Source of the DNA: Actinoallomurus bryophytorum
GTDB taxonomy: Bacteria; Actinomycetota; Actinomycetes; Streptosporangiales; Streptosporangiaceae
Length of the DNA: 64,000 nucleotides
Reading direction: 5' to 3'
Assembly: GCF_006716425.1 (NCBI RefSeq)
Contig: NZ_VFOZ01000001.1
Span: 6,200,001-6,264,000, forward strand
Position 1 is the stretch's first letter, and each line of letters starts with the position of its first letter. This document shows positions 26,205-34,018 of this stretch, piece by piece. The position numbers were made by a program, and so were the translations under genes. The notes beneath the pieces are model-generated. The model saw nothing but the letters and a program-made list of their open reading frames with translations. It did no database searches and was not told where the DNA came from.

Positions 26205-26678
26205 CTACGACCACTGACCGGGCTCGTAGTCGCCCGCCGGCTGCTGGACGATGACGTTCATGCGGTTGTAGGCGTTGATGAGGGCGATGAGGGACACCAG
26301 GGCGGCGAGCTGGTCGTCGTCGTAGTGCTTGGCGGCGTTGGCCCAGGCGTCGTCGGAGACTCCAGTGGAGGCGTCGGCGATGCGGGTGCCCTGCTCGGCG
26401 AGCTCCAGGGCGGCGCGCTCGGCTTCGGTGAAGACCTTCGCCTCCCGCCAGACCGCGACCAGGTTGAGCCGCAGTGAGGTCTCTCCGGCGTGCGCGGCGT
26501 CCTTGGTGTGCATGTCGGTGCAGTAGGCGCAGCCGTTGATCTGGCTGGCGCGGATCTTCACCAGCTCCTGCGTCGCGGCCGGCAGGGTCGAGTCGGTCAC
26601 GACCTTGCCCGCCGAGTTGATGTACTTCACGAAGTTCGCCGCGACGGTGCTGCCGAAGTAGTTGAGACGGGCTTCCAT
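26205..26678 (-). CDS. Carboxymuconolactone decarboxylase/AhpD-family protein
   Basis: A 157-residue alkylhydroperoxidase-like protein. The redox pair is in GCAYCTDMHTKDAAH (Cys49, Cys52 and His56 approximately), matching AhpD-type thiol peroxidases. ATG 26678 has AAGGAG 7 nt upstream; the long frame running to 27350 is not coding beyond this start. It converges on the monooxygenase gene. It may reduce peroxides or act on a small organic substrate. Confidence 0.88.
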   Translation of the reverse strand: MEARLNYFGSTVAANFVKYINSAGKVVTDSTLPAATQELVKIRASQINGCAYCTDMHTKDAAHAGETSLRLNLVAVWREAKVFTEAERAALELAEQGTRIADASTGVSDDAWANAAKHYDDDQLAALVSLIALINAYNRMNVIVQQPAGDYEPGQWS

Positions 26679-26789
26679 GGTGATCTCCTTGCCGTTCCTG
26701 CGGTTACACCTCCTTGACCGCGACGCGCGCCCGGATGTGACAGCCACCGGCCGAATGTGACGCCCGTCTCCCGGCGCCCGCCGCCTCCT

Positions 26790-27030
26790 CCGCGTGACTG
26801 GGGTGGTCTTCGTGGGCATCGGGCTGAGCGTGGCCGCCAGTGTCACCGTGACGCACCCGATCCCCACCGGCGGCGCGTTCAACCAGGCCTTCTGGCTCGG
26901 GGCCGGCGCCGCACTGCTCGCCGCGATCGCCGCCTCCCTCGTCCCCCGGAGCAGGGCACGAGGCAGTGCGGCGCCGGCTGCGGTCCCGGGGCGGGCCGTA
27001 GCCCTAGGGGAGAGGATGACCACGCGGGGA
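26790..27030 (+). pseudogene. Probable C-terminal remnant of an MFS transporter
   Basis: The frame around 26794-27020 encodes VVFVGIGLSVAASVTV, then GGAFNQAFWLGAGAALLAAI and ASLVPRSRARG. This looks like the last two helices and tail of a DHA2-type exporter. There is no ribosome site, no N-terminal part, and the frame runs into the terminator. I read it as a truncated gene end; a 105-residue small membrane protein is the alternative. Confidence 0.4.
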
Positions 27031-27073
27031 CGCAGTATCCCGCGGTGGCCTGTCCGGGCTTCGAGGCGTGGCA

Positions 27074-27106
27074 GCAAAAAGGCCCGTTGCGTGATCGCAA
27101 GGGGCC
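27074..27106 (-). terminator. Intrinsic terminator following the tRNA remnant
   Basis: On the minus strand GGCCC-C-TTGCG, loop ATCA, CGCAA-C-GGGCC is followed by five T residues. It is a textbook rho-independent terminator and lies just 3' of the tRNA 3'-end fragment, as expected for a former tRNA transcription unit. Confidence 0.75.
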
Positions 27107-27121
27107 TGTGAGCCGGGCGCA

Positions 27122-27157
27122 TGCCGGAGGAACTCGAACCGGCGACCTTCTCGCCCA
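27122..27157 (-). tRNA. tRNA 3'-end fragment (no 5' half)
   Basis: Minus strand reads GAAGGTCGCCGGTTCGAG then TTCCTCCGGCA: a variable loop, T-loop TTCGAGT and acceptor-like end. No D-arm or 5' acceptor strand is found upstream or downstream, and the T-stem does not pair properly. It resembles the tRNA 3' ends left at integrase attachment sites. It is a remnant, not a working tRNA. Confidence 0.55.
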
Positions 27158-27243
27158 TGGCCGACGATCGCACGCCCCAGGCGCCGCGCCCTTGGACGGC
27201 GGTGTGCGGTGCCCGGGATCGTGTGGCGTCGGCCGCGCCGAGA

Positions 27244-27417
27244 TCAGCCGGACCTGTGGAGGTCGGCCCGTGTCTCGTCCGCGATCTCGTGGATCTTCTC
27301 TTCGGTCTCGCGCAGTCTGGCCTCGGCCTGGGCGGTCCGCTCGGCGGCACGGCGCTCCCGTCCGGTCGGCTTGTGCTCCGTCCGGCCCCTTCGCTTCAAA
27401 CGGTCGAACAACCCCAT
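27244..27417 (-). CDS. Small charged hypothetical protein
   Basis: A 57-residue very hydrophilic protein beginning MGLFDRLKRRGRTEHKP and continuing as an Arg/Glu-rich probable helix (AERTAQAEARLRETEEKI). ATG 27417 has GAAGGAG 8-9 nt upstream, a good site. Small MGLFDRL-type proteins are common in actinomycetes but have no known function. It lies inside the decayed segment, facing left. Confidence 0.55.
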   Translation of the reverse strand: MGLFDRLKRRGRTEHKPTGRERRAAERTAQAEARLRETEEKIHEIADETRADLHRSG

Positions 27418-27696
27418 CACACTCACTCCTTCGGCGGCGCTGTGTCGTGCGACCGGTGGATCCCCCATATTTCACCGTTTATTCCAGATGGCGCTGATCA
27501 TCGAGAACCAGGCTGTTGCTCCTGGCACACCGATTGGCCCGCCACCGGGGGCCCGGCGAGCTCACGACGTCGCCCACGCCGCGCTGGTCTGACCGGCAGG
27601 CGGTCGTGCCAGTCGATGGGTAAGGTGCCACGCGTCGGCGCCTATCCCACGTGCATATCCTGCGAGCTGATTTTGAGCGAACATGAACGTATTCGC

Positions 27697-28091
27697 ATGG
27701 TCAGTGCTTTCTCGCTTCTGGCCCTGGCGGTCACGAGCTGCGGATCGACGTCGCCTCCCAGCGGCGGCGGGTCGCCGACGCCCGTCGACGGCGATCACTC
27801 GACCAGCGTTCCCGCAGTTCATACGACCTAGACGATGGTTGGGGCCATCGAGTTGGACCGTGGCCCGATCGGTACCTTGAACCCAAGCGGGCGAACATCG
27901 TTGTGACAAACGCCGCGCAGAAGGTCGTCAAGTCGACGACCATTACTTCCGGCAGCTTTAAGATCGCGCCTTCGGCTTGGGCGTACGAGGTGAGTGGCCG
28001 CGCGGATAATATTGAATGCGGGCGACCTCAACATATATCGATACCTTCGGATAAAGGCCTCAGCCTGCACTTCGTGTGTCCCATTCGATAA
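27697..28091 (+). pseudogene. Frameshifted lipoprotein gene
   Basis: Frame 27697-27831 gives a lipoprotein signal with lipobox (MVSAFSLLALAVTSCGSTS) and a Ser/Pro/Gly linker, then stops. The next frame over reads SSYDLDDGWGHRVGPWPDRY through VVTNAAQKVVKSTTITSG to a stop at 28091 without a start codon of its own until 27903. The two pieces make sense as one protein of about 130 residues with a single-base indel near 27800-27830. Base composition is less GC-rich than the surroundings. Expression of the N-terminal piece alone is possible. Confidence 0.45.
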
Positions 28092-28242
28092 AAGCCCGTG
28101 GCCGGTCCGGGTGTAGGCCAGGTCTCGTACGAGCTGGGCGCGGTGGCCGCAGCTCCCGGACTTCGGCGAGCACGGACGGAACGATCTCGGGGTTCGTGGG
28201 CTTTTCCCGGTCATCGAAGCGGTGACCTGGCCTTTCGTCGGA

Positions 28243-28281
28243 CGCCGCCGGGAGGGATTCGAACCCCCGGCCCTCTGATCC
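28243..28281 (-). tRNA. tRNA 3'-half fragment
   Basis: Minus strand carries GGATCAGAGGGCC, then a well-formed T-arm GGGGG-TTCGAAT-CCCTC (28252-28268) and CCGGCGGC. No D-arm, anticodon stem or 5' acceptor is found within 100 nt on either side. It is probably an attachment-site scar or a broken tRNA. The rest of 28092-28463 shows only the two operators listed separately. Confidence 0.6.
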
Positions 28282-28292
28282 GACGCCAAGGG

Positions 28293-28309
28293 GATAGAAC
28301 GTTCGGTAT
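28293..28309. promoter_or_regulatory. TetR-type operator, copy 1
   Basis: GATAGAACGTTCGGTAT contains the AACGTT core and matches, base for base, the box at 36216-36232 upstream of a TetR gene. Confidence 0.6.
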
Positions 28310-28344
28310 TGACGCCTCGGCGGAGCCATGCCATCGTTAGCCGC

Positions 28345-28359
28345 GATAGAACGTTCGGT
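28345..28359. promoter_or_regulatory. TetR-type operator, copy 2
   Basis: GATAGAACGTTCGGT repeats copy 1 with a 52-bp offset and lies about 105 bp upstream of the GTG at 28464. Tandem boxes suggest cooperative repression of the 28464-30462 operon. Confidence 0.6.
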
Positions 28360-28463
28360 CTCGTCAAATGGTCGCTCCCGTGGTGCGCACCTGATCGAGG
28401 AGGCCGGCAGCGGCCTCCGCTGACCCGCATAGTCCTGTTCGCTGATCGTTCGAGAGGATCGTC

Positions 28464-29021
28464 GTGACCACCGTTGCCTCATCCACCGCCCCCGGGCTCG
28501 CGCCGGCTCTGCGCCGGTTGTACTTCGTCCGGTTCGGGTTCGCCGTCGTGTGGGCCGTCCTGCTGTTCGCCGCCAAGTCGGACCTCGGCCCGGTCAGCAT
28601 CCCCCTGCTCGTTCTGTATCCCCTGTTCGACGCCGCCGCGGCGGTCGTGGACACGCGTTCGTCCGGCGCCTCCGGGCCGGCCCGCGGACTGCAGGTGAAC
28701 ATCGCGATCAGCCTGCTCGCCGCGATCGGCATCGCCGTCGCCTGCACGTCCGGTGTGCCGAGCGCCCTGCGCGTGTGGGGCGCCTGGGCGATCGTCTCCG
28801 GGCTCGTGCAGCTGATCGTGGGCGCCGCGCGCCGCAAGATGGGCGGCCAGTGGCCGATGATCATCAGCGGCGGCATCTCCGTGCTCGCCGGCGCTTCGTT
28901 CATCATGGCGGCCTCCAAGGCGAACCCGTCGCTGGCCAGCATCGCCGGCTACGCCGTACTGGGTGGCATCTTCTTCCTCATCTCGGCGCTGCGTCTCGGC
29001 CGCGCCGCGAAGAAACACTGA
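28464..29021 (+). CDS. DUF308-like membrane protein
   Basis: A 185-residue protein with six hydrophobic segments arranged in pairs, similar in layout to the DUF308/HdeD group. Recognisable stretches are LRRLYFVRFGFAVVWAVLLF and GGQWPMIISGGISVLAGASF. GTG 28464 follows GAGAGG. Two TetR-type boxes lie upstream and the oxidoreductase gene starts 1 nt after its stop, so the pair forms an operon. The function is unknown; membrane stress roles have been proposed for relatives. Confidence 0.75.
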   Translation: MTTVASSTAPGLAPALRRLYFVRFGFAVVWAVLLFAAKSDLGPVSIPLLVLYPLFDAAAAVVDTRSSGASGPARGLQVNIAISLLAAIGIAVACTSGVPSALRVWGAWAIVSGLVQLIVGAARRKMGGQWPMIISGGISVLAGASFIMAASKANPSLASIAGYAVLGGIFFLISALRLGRAAKKH

Positions 29022-29022
29022 C

Positions 29023-30462
29023 ATGCGCACCACGACGTACGACGTCGTCGTCATCGGCGCGGGTCCGGTCGGGGAGAACATCGCCGACCGGGTGGCGCAG
29101 GGCGGGCTGAGCGCCGCGATCGTCGAGCGGGAACTGGTCGGCGGTGAATGCTCCTACTGGGCCTGCATGCCGACCAAGGCGTTGCTGCGGAGCGCCGCCG
29201 CGCTCCGTGCGGCCCGGCGGCTGCCCGGCGCACGAGAGGCGGTGACGGGTGACCTGGACACGGCGGCCGTGCTCCGCCGTCGCGACTCCTTCGCCTCGAA
29301 CTGGAAGGACGACGGGCAGGTGTCCTGGCTCGGCCAGGCGGGGATCTCGCTGTACCGCGGACAGGGACGGATCAGCTCCGCACGGGTCGTCGAGGTGACC
29401 GGCGAGGACGGTGCGGCCACCTCGCTGACCGCACGGCACGCGGTCGTCATCGCGACCGGAAGCGGTGCGCTGCTCCCGGACGTCGCCGGTCTGCGCGAGG
29501 CGGCACCGTGGACCAGCCGGGAGGCGGCCGCCGCGAGCGCGGTCCCCGGCCGGCTCGCCATCATCGGCGGTGGCGTGGTCGCGTCGGAGATGGCGACCGC
29601 GTTCGCCGGTCTCGGAGCTTCGGTGACGATGCTGGCCCGCGACGGTGTGCTGCCCCTCGCGGAGCCGTTCGCCGGCGAGCGGGTCACCGGGTCGTTGCGG
29701 GACGCCGGTGTGTCGGTGCGCCTCGGTGCCGAGGCCGGATCCGTCAGGCGCGACGACGGCGGAACCGTGTCCGTCACTCTCACCGAGGGTGAACGGATCG
29801 AAGCCGACGAACTCCTCGTCGCGGTCGGCCGTACGCCGAACACCCAGGACATCGGCCTGGACGACATCGGTCTGACGCCGGGCGCCTGGCTCACGGTCGA
29901 TGACACGATGCGCGTCCTCGGGGACGACGGGGCGCCGATCGGTGACGGGTGGCTGTACGCCGCCGGGGACGTCAACCGGCGCGTGCTGCTGACGCACCAG
30001 GGGAAATACCAGGCCCGAGCCGCGGGGGACGTCATCGTGGCGCGCGCGAAAGGCGAAGCGGTCGAGGGCGGCCGATGGGGCCGGCACGCGGCGACGGCCG
30101 ACGAAAGCGCGGTGCCGCAGGTGGTCTTCACCGAACCGGAGATCGCATCGGTGGGGCTGACCGCGGCCGTCGCCGCGGCCTCCGGGCTGCGGATCCGGGT
30201 CGTCGACCACGACCTGGGCGCCGTCGCCGGATCCGCCCTGCACGCCGACGGATACCAGGGGCACGCGCGCATGGTCGTCGACGAGGACCGCAAGGTGATC
30301 GTCGGTTTCACGCTCGCCGGTCCCGATGTCGCCGAACTGCTGCACGCGGCGACGATCGCGGTGGTCGGGGAGGTTCCGCTGGACCGGCTCTGGCACGCGG
30401 TCCCCGCCTTCCCCACCGTCAGCGAAGTCTGGCTCCGGCTGCTCGAAGCCTACGGCCGCTGA
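29023..30462 (+). CDS. Pyridine nucleotide-disulfide oxidoreductase
   Basis: A 479-residue FAD flavoprotein of the dihydrolipoamide dehydrogenase/mercuric reductase class. FAD motif GAGPVGENIA lies at residue 12, the redox pair in GGECSYWACMPTK (Cys43 and Cys48), the NAD(P) motif in IIGGGVVASEMATAFAGLG, and the C-terminal catalytic Glu in HAVPAFPTVSE. In the last motif the usual His-Pro-Thr order is altered (HAVPAFPT), so catalysis may differ from lipoamide dehydrogenase. ATG 29023 is used; the upstream extension is a shadow of the DUF308 gene. Confidence 0.88.
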   Translation: MRTTTYDVVVIGAGPVGENIADRVAQGGLSAAIVERELVGGECSYWACMPTKALLRSAAALRAARRLPGAREAVTGDLDTAAVLRRRDSFASNWKDDGQVSWLGQAGISLYRGQGRISSARVVEVTGEDGAATSLTARHAVVIATGSGALLPDVAGLREAAPWTSREAAAASAVPGRLAIIGGGVVASEMATAFAGLGASVTMLARDGVLPLAEPFAGERVTGSLRDAGVSVRLGAEAGSVRRDDGGTVSVTLTEGERIEADELLVAVGRTPNTQDIGLDDIGLTPGAWLTVDDTMRVLGDDGAPIGDGWLYAAGDVNRRVLLTHQGKYQARAAGDVIVARAKGEAVEGGRWGRHAATADESAVPQVVFTEPEIASVGLTAAVAAASGLRIRVVDHDLGAVAGSALHADGYQGHARMVVDEDRKVIVGFTLAGPDVAELLHAATIAVVGEVPLDRLWHAVPAFPTVSEVWLRLLEAYGR

Positions 30463-30539
30463 CCGGCCGGCCGGGTACCCGTCGCGTCGCGGCGGGCCGA
30501 GACAACAGCACTGCAAACTCCCGAAAGGTTCGATCTGTC

Positions 30540-31328
30540 ATGCGTTCTCGCCTGTTCCGCCGCGCCGCGATCGTCGGCGTTACCGCACTCGGCCTGCTCA
30601 CGGCGTCCTTGTCGGCCGTGGCGGCCACTCCCGGCAAGCCGGACGACGGCCCGAAGCCGACCGTCGTACTCGTTCACGGAGCGTGGGCGGACTCCTCGAG
30701 CTGGGCTCCGGTCATCGAGCGGCTGACCCGCGACGGCTACCCCGTACGGGCCATCGCCGATCCGCTGCAGGGCCTGACCAGCGACACCGCCTACGTCAGC
30801 AGCTACCTGGCCACCATCGACGGTCCCAAGGTGCTCGTCGGCCACTCCTACGGTGGCGCCGTCATCACCAACGCCGCGACCTCCGTCCCCGACGTCAAAT
30901 CCCTGGTCTACATCGCCGCGTTCATCCCCGCCAAGGGCGAGACCATCGGTGAGCTCGCCGCCAAGTCGACCCCGGCGCTGCCGCTGGTCTCCACCCAGGT
31001 ACCCGGCGGCACGGAGGTCATCATCGACCCGGCGCGGTTCCGTACCGCCTTCGCCGGTGACCTCGACAAGGCCACCGCCAACGACCTCGCCATCACCCAG
31101 CGGCCCGCCGACACCAGGGCCGTCACCGACCCGAGCGTCGAAGAGGCCTTTCGCACCATTCCCTCCTGGGCCCTGGTCACCCGCCAGGACCACGCCATCA
31201 ACCCCGACGTGCAGCGCTTCATGACGAGCCGGGCCCACGCTCGTACCACCGAGGTGGACGCCTCCCACGCGGTCATGCTCAGCCGTCCCGACGCCGTCAC
31301 CAAGATCATCGAGCAGGCCGCACGTTGA
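30540..31328 (+). CDS. Secreted alpha/beta hydrolase
   Basis: A 262-residue exported hydrolase. The signal peptide runs from RSRLFRRAAIVGVTALGLL to about ALA at residue 29. The oxyanion-hole HG is in VLVHGAWADSSSW, the nucleophile in LVGHSYGGAVITNAA (Ser about 103), and the catalytic His in DASHAVMLSRP. The best match in style is the EstC/RutD-like salicylate-esterase group. ATG 30540 follows GAAAGG. It lies 77 bp after the oxidoreductase and may be part of the same TetR-controlled transcript. Confidence 0.85.
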   Translation: MRSRLFRRAAIVGVTALGLLTASLSAVAATPGKPDDGPKPTVVLVHGAWADSSSWAPVIERLTRDGYPVRAIADPLQGLTSDTAYVSSYLATIDGPKVLVGHSYGGAVITNAATSVPDVKSLVYIAAFIPAKGETIGELAAKSTPALPLVSTQVPGGTEVIIDPARFRTAFAGDLDKATANDLAITQRPADTRAVTDPSVEEAFRTIPSWALVTRQDHAINPDVQRFMTSRAHARTTEVDASHAVMLSRPDAVTKIIEQAAR

Positions 31329-31395
31329 CCTCCGCGCCCGGCGCCCGCCGTTCCGCCGGACGCCCGCCGACCATCGCGAACGGGCAAGGGGGATC

Positions 31396-32955
31396 ATGAC
31401 CGTCCAAGCCGACGCGACCGTACGCGCCGGGACCGTGCCGATGACTCGCGCGCAGATCGGGCAGGCCATGTCCGGCCTGTACATCAGCATCTTCGTGGCG
31501 ATCCTGTCGTCGACGATCGTCACGAACGCGCTGCCGACGATCGTGGCGGACCTGCATGCGGGGCAGAGCGTCTACACCTGGGTGATCACCGCGACGCTTC
31601 TCACCACGACCGTCTCCAGCCCGATCTGGGGGAAGCTGGCCGACCTGCTCAGCAAGAAACTGCTCATCCAGATCAGCTTGGTCATCTTCACCGCCGGCTC
31701 GGTGCTGTCCGGCCTCGCGTCGGACGCCGGCCTGCTCATCGCGGCCCGCGCGGTCCAGGGCATCGGCGCCGGCGGCCTCCTCGCGCTCATCCAGGTGATC
31801 ATCGCGACGATGATCTCGCCGCGGGAACGCGGTCGCTACAACGGCTACTTCGGTGCGTTGCTCGCGGTCGCGACCAGTGCCGGTCCGCTGATCGGCGGAT
31901 TCATCGTGGACACCGAGTGGCTCGGCTGGCGGTGGTGCTTCTTCGTCGGCGTCCCGTTCGCCGTCGCCGCCCTGATCGTGTTGCAGCGGACGCTGCACCT
32001 GCCGGCCGCCAAGGGCGACGTGCGGATCGACTGGGCCGGGGCCGCGTCGCTGGCGGCCGCCGCATCGCTTCTGCTGGTCTGGGTGACCTTCGCGGGCGAT
32101 GGGTTCGCGTGGCTTTCCTGGCAGTCTGCGGCCTTTGTCGGTGGCGCTCTGCTGCTCTCGCTCGCGTTCGTCGTCGCCGAACGGCACGCCAAGGACCCCG
32201 TCCTGCCGCTCTGGCTGTTCCGCACCCGTACCGTCATCCTGGCGATCACGGCGAGCCTCGTCATCGGCGTCGCCATCTACGCCGGATCGACCTATCTGAG
32301 TCAGTACTTCCAGCTGTCCGAAGGCAGGACGGCCACCCTTGCAGGCGTTTGCACCCTGCCGCTCGTCCTCGGCCTCGCGCTCGCCTCCACGGTCGGCGGC
32401 CGGATCGTCACCGCCACGGGTCGCTGGAAACCGCTTCTGGTCGTGGGAACCCTGCTGATCGCCGCGGGGCTCGCGCTGCTCGGTCTCACCCGGCACGACA
32501 CGCCGTACTGGAAGCTCGCACTGGCGATGGGCCTGCTCGGCGTCGGGCTCGGCGCGACCCTGCAGAACCTGGTCCTGGCCGTCCAGAACCAGGTGGGCCT
32601 GCGGGAGCTTGGGGCGGCCGGCTCGGCGGTGTCGTTCTTCCGCACGCTCGGCGGCACGATCGGGGTGTCGGCGCTCGGGGCCGTGCTGGCCGGCCGGGTC
32701 GGCCGCCTGACCGCCGACGGGTCGGCCCGGTCGGGCGTACGAGCCGTCGGCGGCTCGTCGATTCCGCGGCCGGCCGAGTTGCCCGCGCCGGTCCGTACGG
32801 TGATCGAGGACGCGTACGGGCACGCGACCGGTGACCTCTTCGTGTACACGGTGCCGCTGGCGCTGGTCGCGTTCGTATGCGTCCTCCTCATCCGCGAGGT
32901 GCCCCTCCGTACGTCCAACGCCGTGGGCCACGATGACGAGGACGGTTCGCGATGA
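31396..32955 (+). CDS. DHA2-family MFS exporter (EmrB/QacA type)
   Basis: A 519-residue transporter with 14 predicted helices. Motif A is WGKLADLLSKK (about residue 77) and motif C-like GPLIGGFIVDTEWLGWRWCF lies near 160. It likely uses the proton gradient to expel toxic organic compounds. ATG 31396 follows GGGGG-type purines. Its stop overlaps the MarR gene start as ATGA, the common exporter/MarR pairing. Confidence 0.9.
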   Translation: MTVQADATVRAGTVPMTRAQIGQAMSGLYISIFVAILSSTIVTNALPTIVADLHAGQSVYTWVITATLLTTTVSSPIWGKLADLLSKKLLIQISLVIFTAGSVLSGLASDAGLLIAARAVQGIGAGGLLALIQVIIATMISPRERGRYNGYFGALLAVATSAGPLIGGFIVDTEWLGWRWCFFVGVPFAVAALIVLQRTLHLPAAKGDVRIDWAGAASLAAAASLLLVWVTFAGDGFAWLSWQSAAFVGGALLLSLAFVVAERHAKDPVLPLWLFRTRTVILAITASLVIGVAIYAGSTYLSQYFQLSEGRTATLAGVCTLPLVLGLALASTVGGRIVTATGRWKPLLVVGTLLIAAGLALLGLTRHDTPYWKLALAMGLLGVGLGATLQNLVLAVQNQVGLRELGAAGSAVSFFRTLGGTIGVSALGAVLAGRVGRLTADGSARSGVRAVGGSSIPRPAELPAPVRTVIEDAYGHATGDLFVYTVPLALVAFVCVLLIREVPLRTSNAVGHDDEDGSR

Positions 32956-33431
32956 TTTCGGGCCGTACGATCGCGGACCTCGAGCGCGAGGTCGCCGTCT
33001 TCGTCCACCAGGAGCGCGCCGCGTCGGGACGGCTCGGCCGTGAGGCGCACCCGGATCTCACGGCCGCCACCTACGGCCTGCTGGCCCACCTGGCCGACCA
33101 CGGCCGGCACCGGCCCACCGAGATCGCCGAGCACATCGGCGTGGCCTCTTCCGTTGTCTCGCGCCGGCTCCAGCTGCTGGAAACGCTCGGTCTCATCGAG
33201 CGGCTTCCCGCGCCGGACGACCGCCGGGCGTATCTGGTGGGCCTCACCGACGAGGGCCGGCACCGCGTGTCCGAGGTCCAGGGCGTTCGCGGCAGGCGGC
33301 TGGGCGGGCTCGTCGAGTCGTGGCCGGAACGCGACGTCCGTACCCTCGCCGAGCTCCTCGCGAAGCTCAACGGGAGCGCTGCCGGGCCGGCCCGGCAGCG
33401 CGGGGAAACGGGCGGCGACGTCCGTGGGTGA
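32952..33431 (+). CDS. MarR-family transcriptional regulator
   Basis: A 159-residue winged-helix protein. The recognition helix region is ASSVVSRRLQLLETLGLIE and the wing APDDRRAYLVGLTDEG. ATG 32952 overlaps the exporter stop, and the gene end overlaps the next TetR gene by 8 nt, so three genes are translationally linked. It probably controls the exporter operon. Confidence 0.88.
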   Translation: MISGRTIADLEREVAVFVHQERAASGRLGREAHPDLTAATYGLLAHLADHGRHRPTEIAEHIGVASSVVSRRLQLLETLGLIERLPAPDDRRAYLVGLTDEGRHRVSEVQGVRGRRLGGLVESWPERDVRTLAELLAKLNGSAAGPARQRGETGGDVRG

Positions 33432-34005
33432 CCACTCCCCGGCGCGATCGCGGCTGCTCGGCACGGCGAGCCGGCTGTTCTACGCCGAGGGGCTTCACTC
33501 CGTCGGCATCGACCGGATCGTGGCCGAGGCACGGGTGACGCGCGCGACTCTCTACCGGCACTTCCCGAGCAAGGACCGGCTTGTCGTCGCCTACCTGACC
33601 GAGGTCGACGAGGCGGTTCGCGCCCGGCTGGCCGAGGCCGCCGGTCGGGAACAGTCCTCGGCAGACGTCGTACGAGCCGTCGGTGAGTCGATCGCCGCCG
33701 ATATCCGCGCTCCCGGGTTCCGCGGATGCGCCTTTCTCAACGCCGCGGCCGAATACCCCGATCCCGCACACCCCGTACGCCGAGCCGTTCTCGTTCACCG
33801 CGAGTGGTTCCTGCGCACGATCACCGATCTGCTGGCGCACGCCGGCGCCACAGCACCCGATCCCGCCGCGAGGCACTTCGTCATGCTGCGAGACGGTGCG
33901 ATGGCGGCGGGGTCACTCGCCGACCCGGAGCGGATCGGCCCTACGTTCCTCCGCGGGGTCGAAGGTCTGCTGAAGTACCGCAATGCCCACATGTTTTCGG
34001 AATGA
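33424..34005 (+). CDS. TetR-family regulator, paralogue 1
   Basis: A 193-residue regulator. The helix-turn-helix is YAEGLHSVGIDRIVAEARVT followed by RATLYRHFPSKDRLV. The C-terminal domain contains FRGCAFLNAAAEYPDPAHP and REWFLRTITDLL. GTG 33424 is the only in-frame start that keeps the whole DNA-binding domain; it overlaps the MarR gene. It is strikingly similar along its length to the TetR gene at 35600-36202, and the two flank the acyl-CoA synthetase gene. Confidence 0.88.
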   Translation: MGDHSPARSRLLGTASRLFYAEGLHSVGIDRIVAEARVTRATLYRHFPSKDRLVVAYLTEVDEAVRARLAEAAGREQSSADVVRAVGESIAADIRAPGFRGCAFLNAAAEYPDPAHPVRRAVLVHREWFLRTITDLLAHAGATAPDPAARHFVMLRDGAMAAGSLADPERIGPTFLRGVEGLLKYRNAHMFSE

Positions 34006-34018
34006 GAAGGAGACACCG

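Noticed and set aside
26679-27350. N-terminal extension of the AhpD-like gene
   Set aside because: The ribosome site and conserved start are at 26678. The extension crosses a terminator, a tRNA fragment and an opposite-strand remnant and has no protein-like features.
27121-27831. 236-codon plus-strand frame across the decayed segment
   Set aside because: It starts inside the tRNA fragment and only its last 44 codons (the lipoprotein signal and linker) look like protein.
28231-28345. A third permuted tRNA at the 28243 fragment
   Set aside because: No 5' half with a D-arm or complementary acceptor strand is found on either side, so it is a plain 3' fragment.
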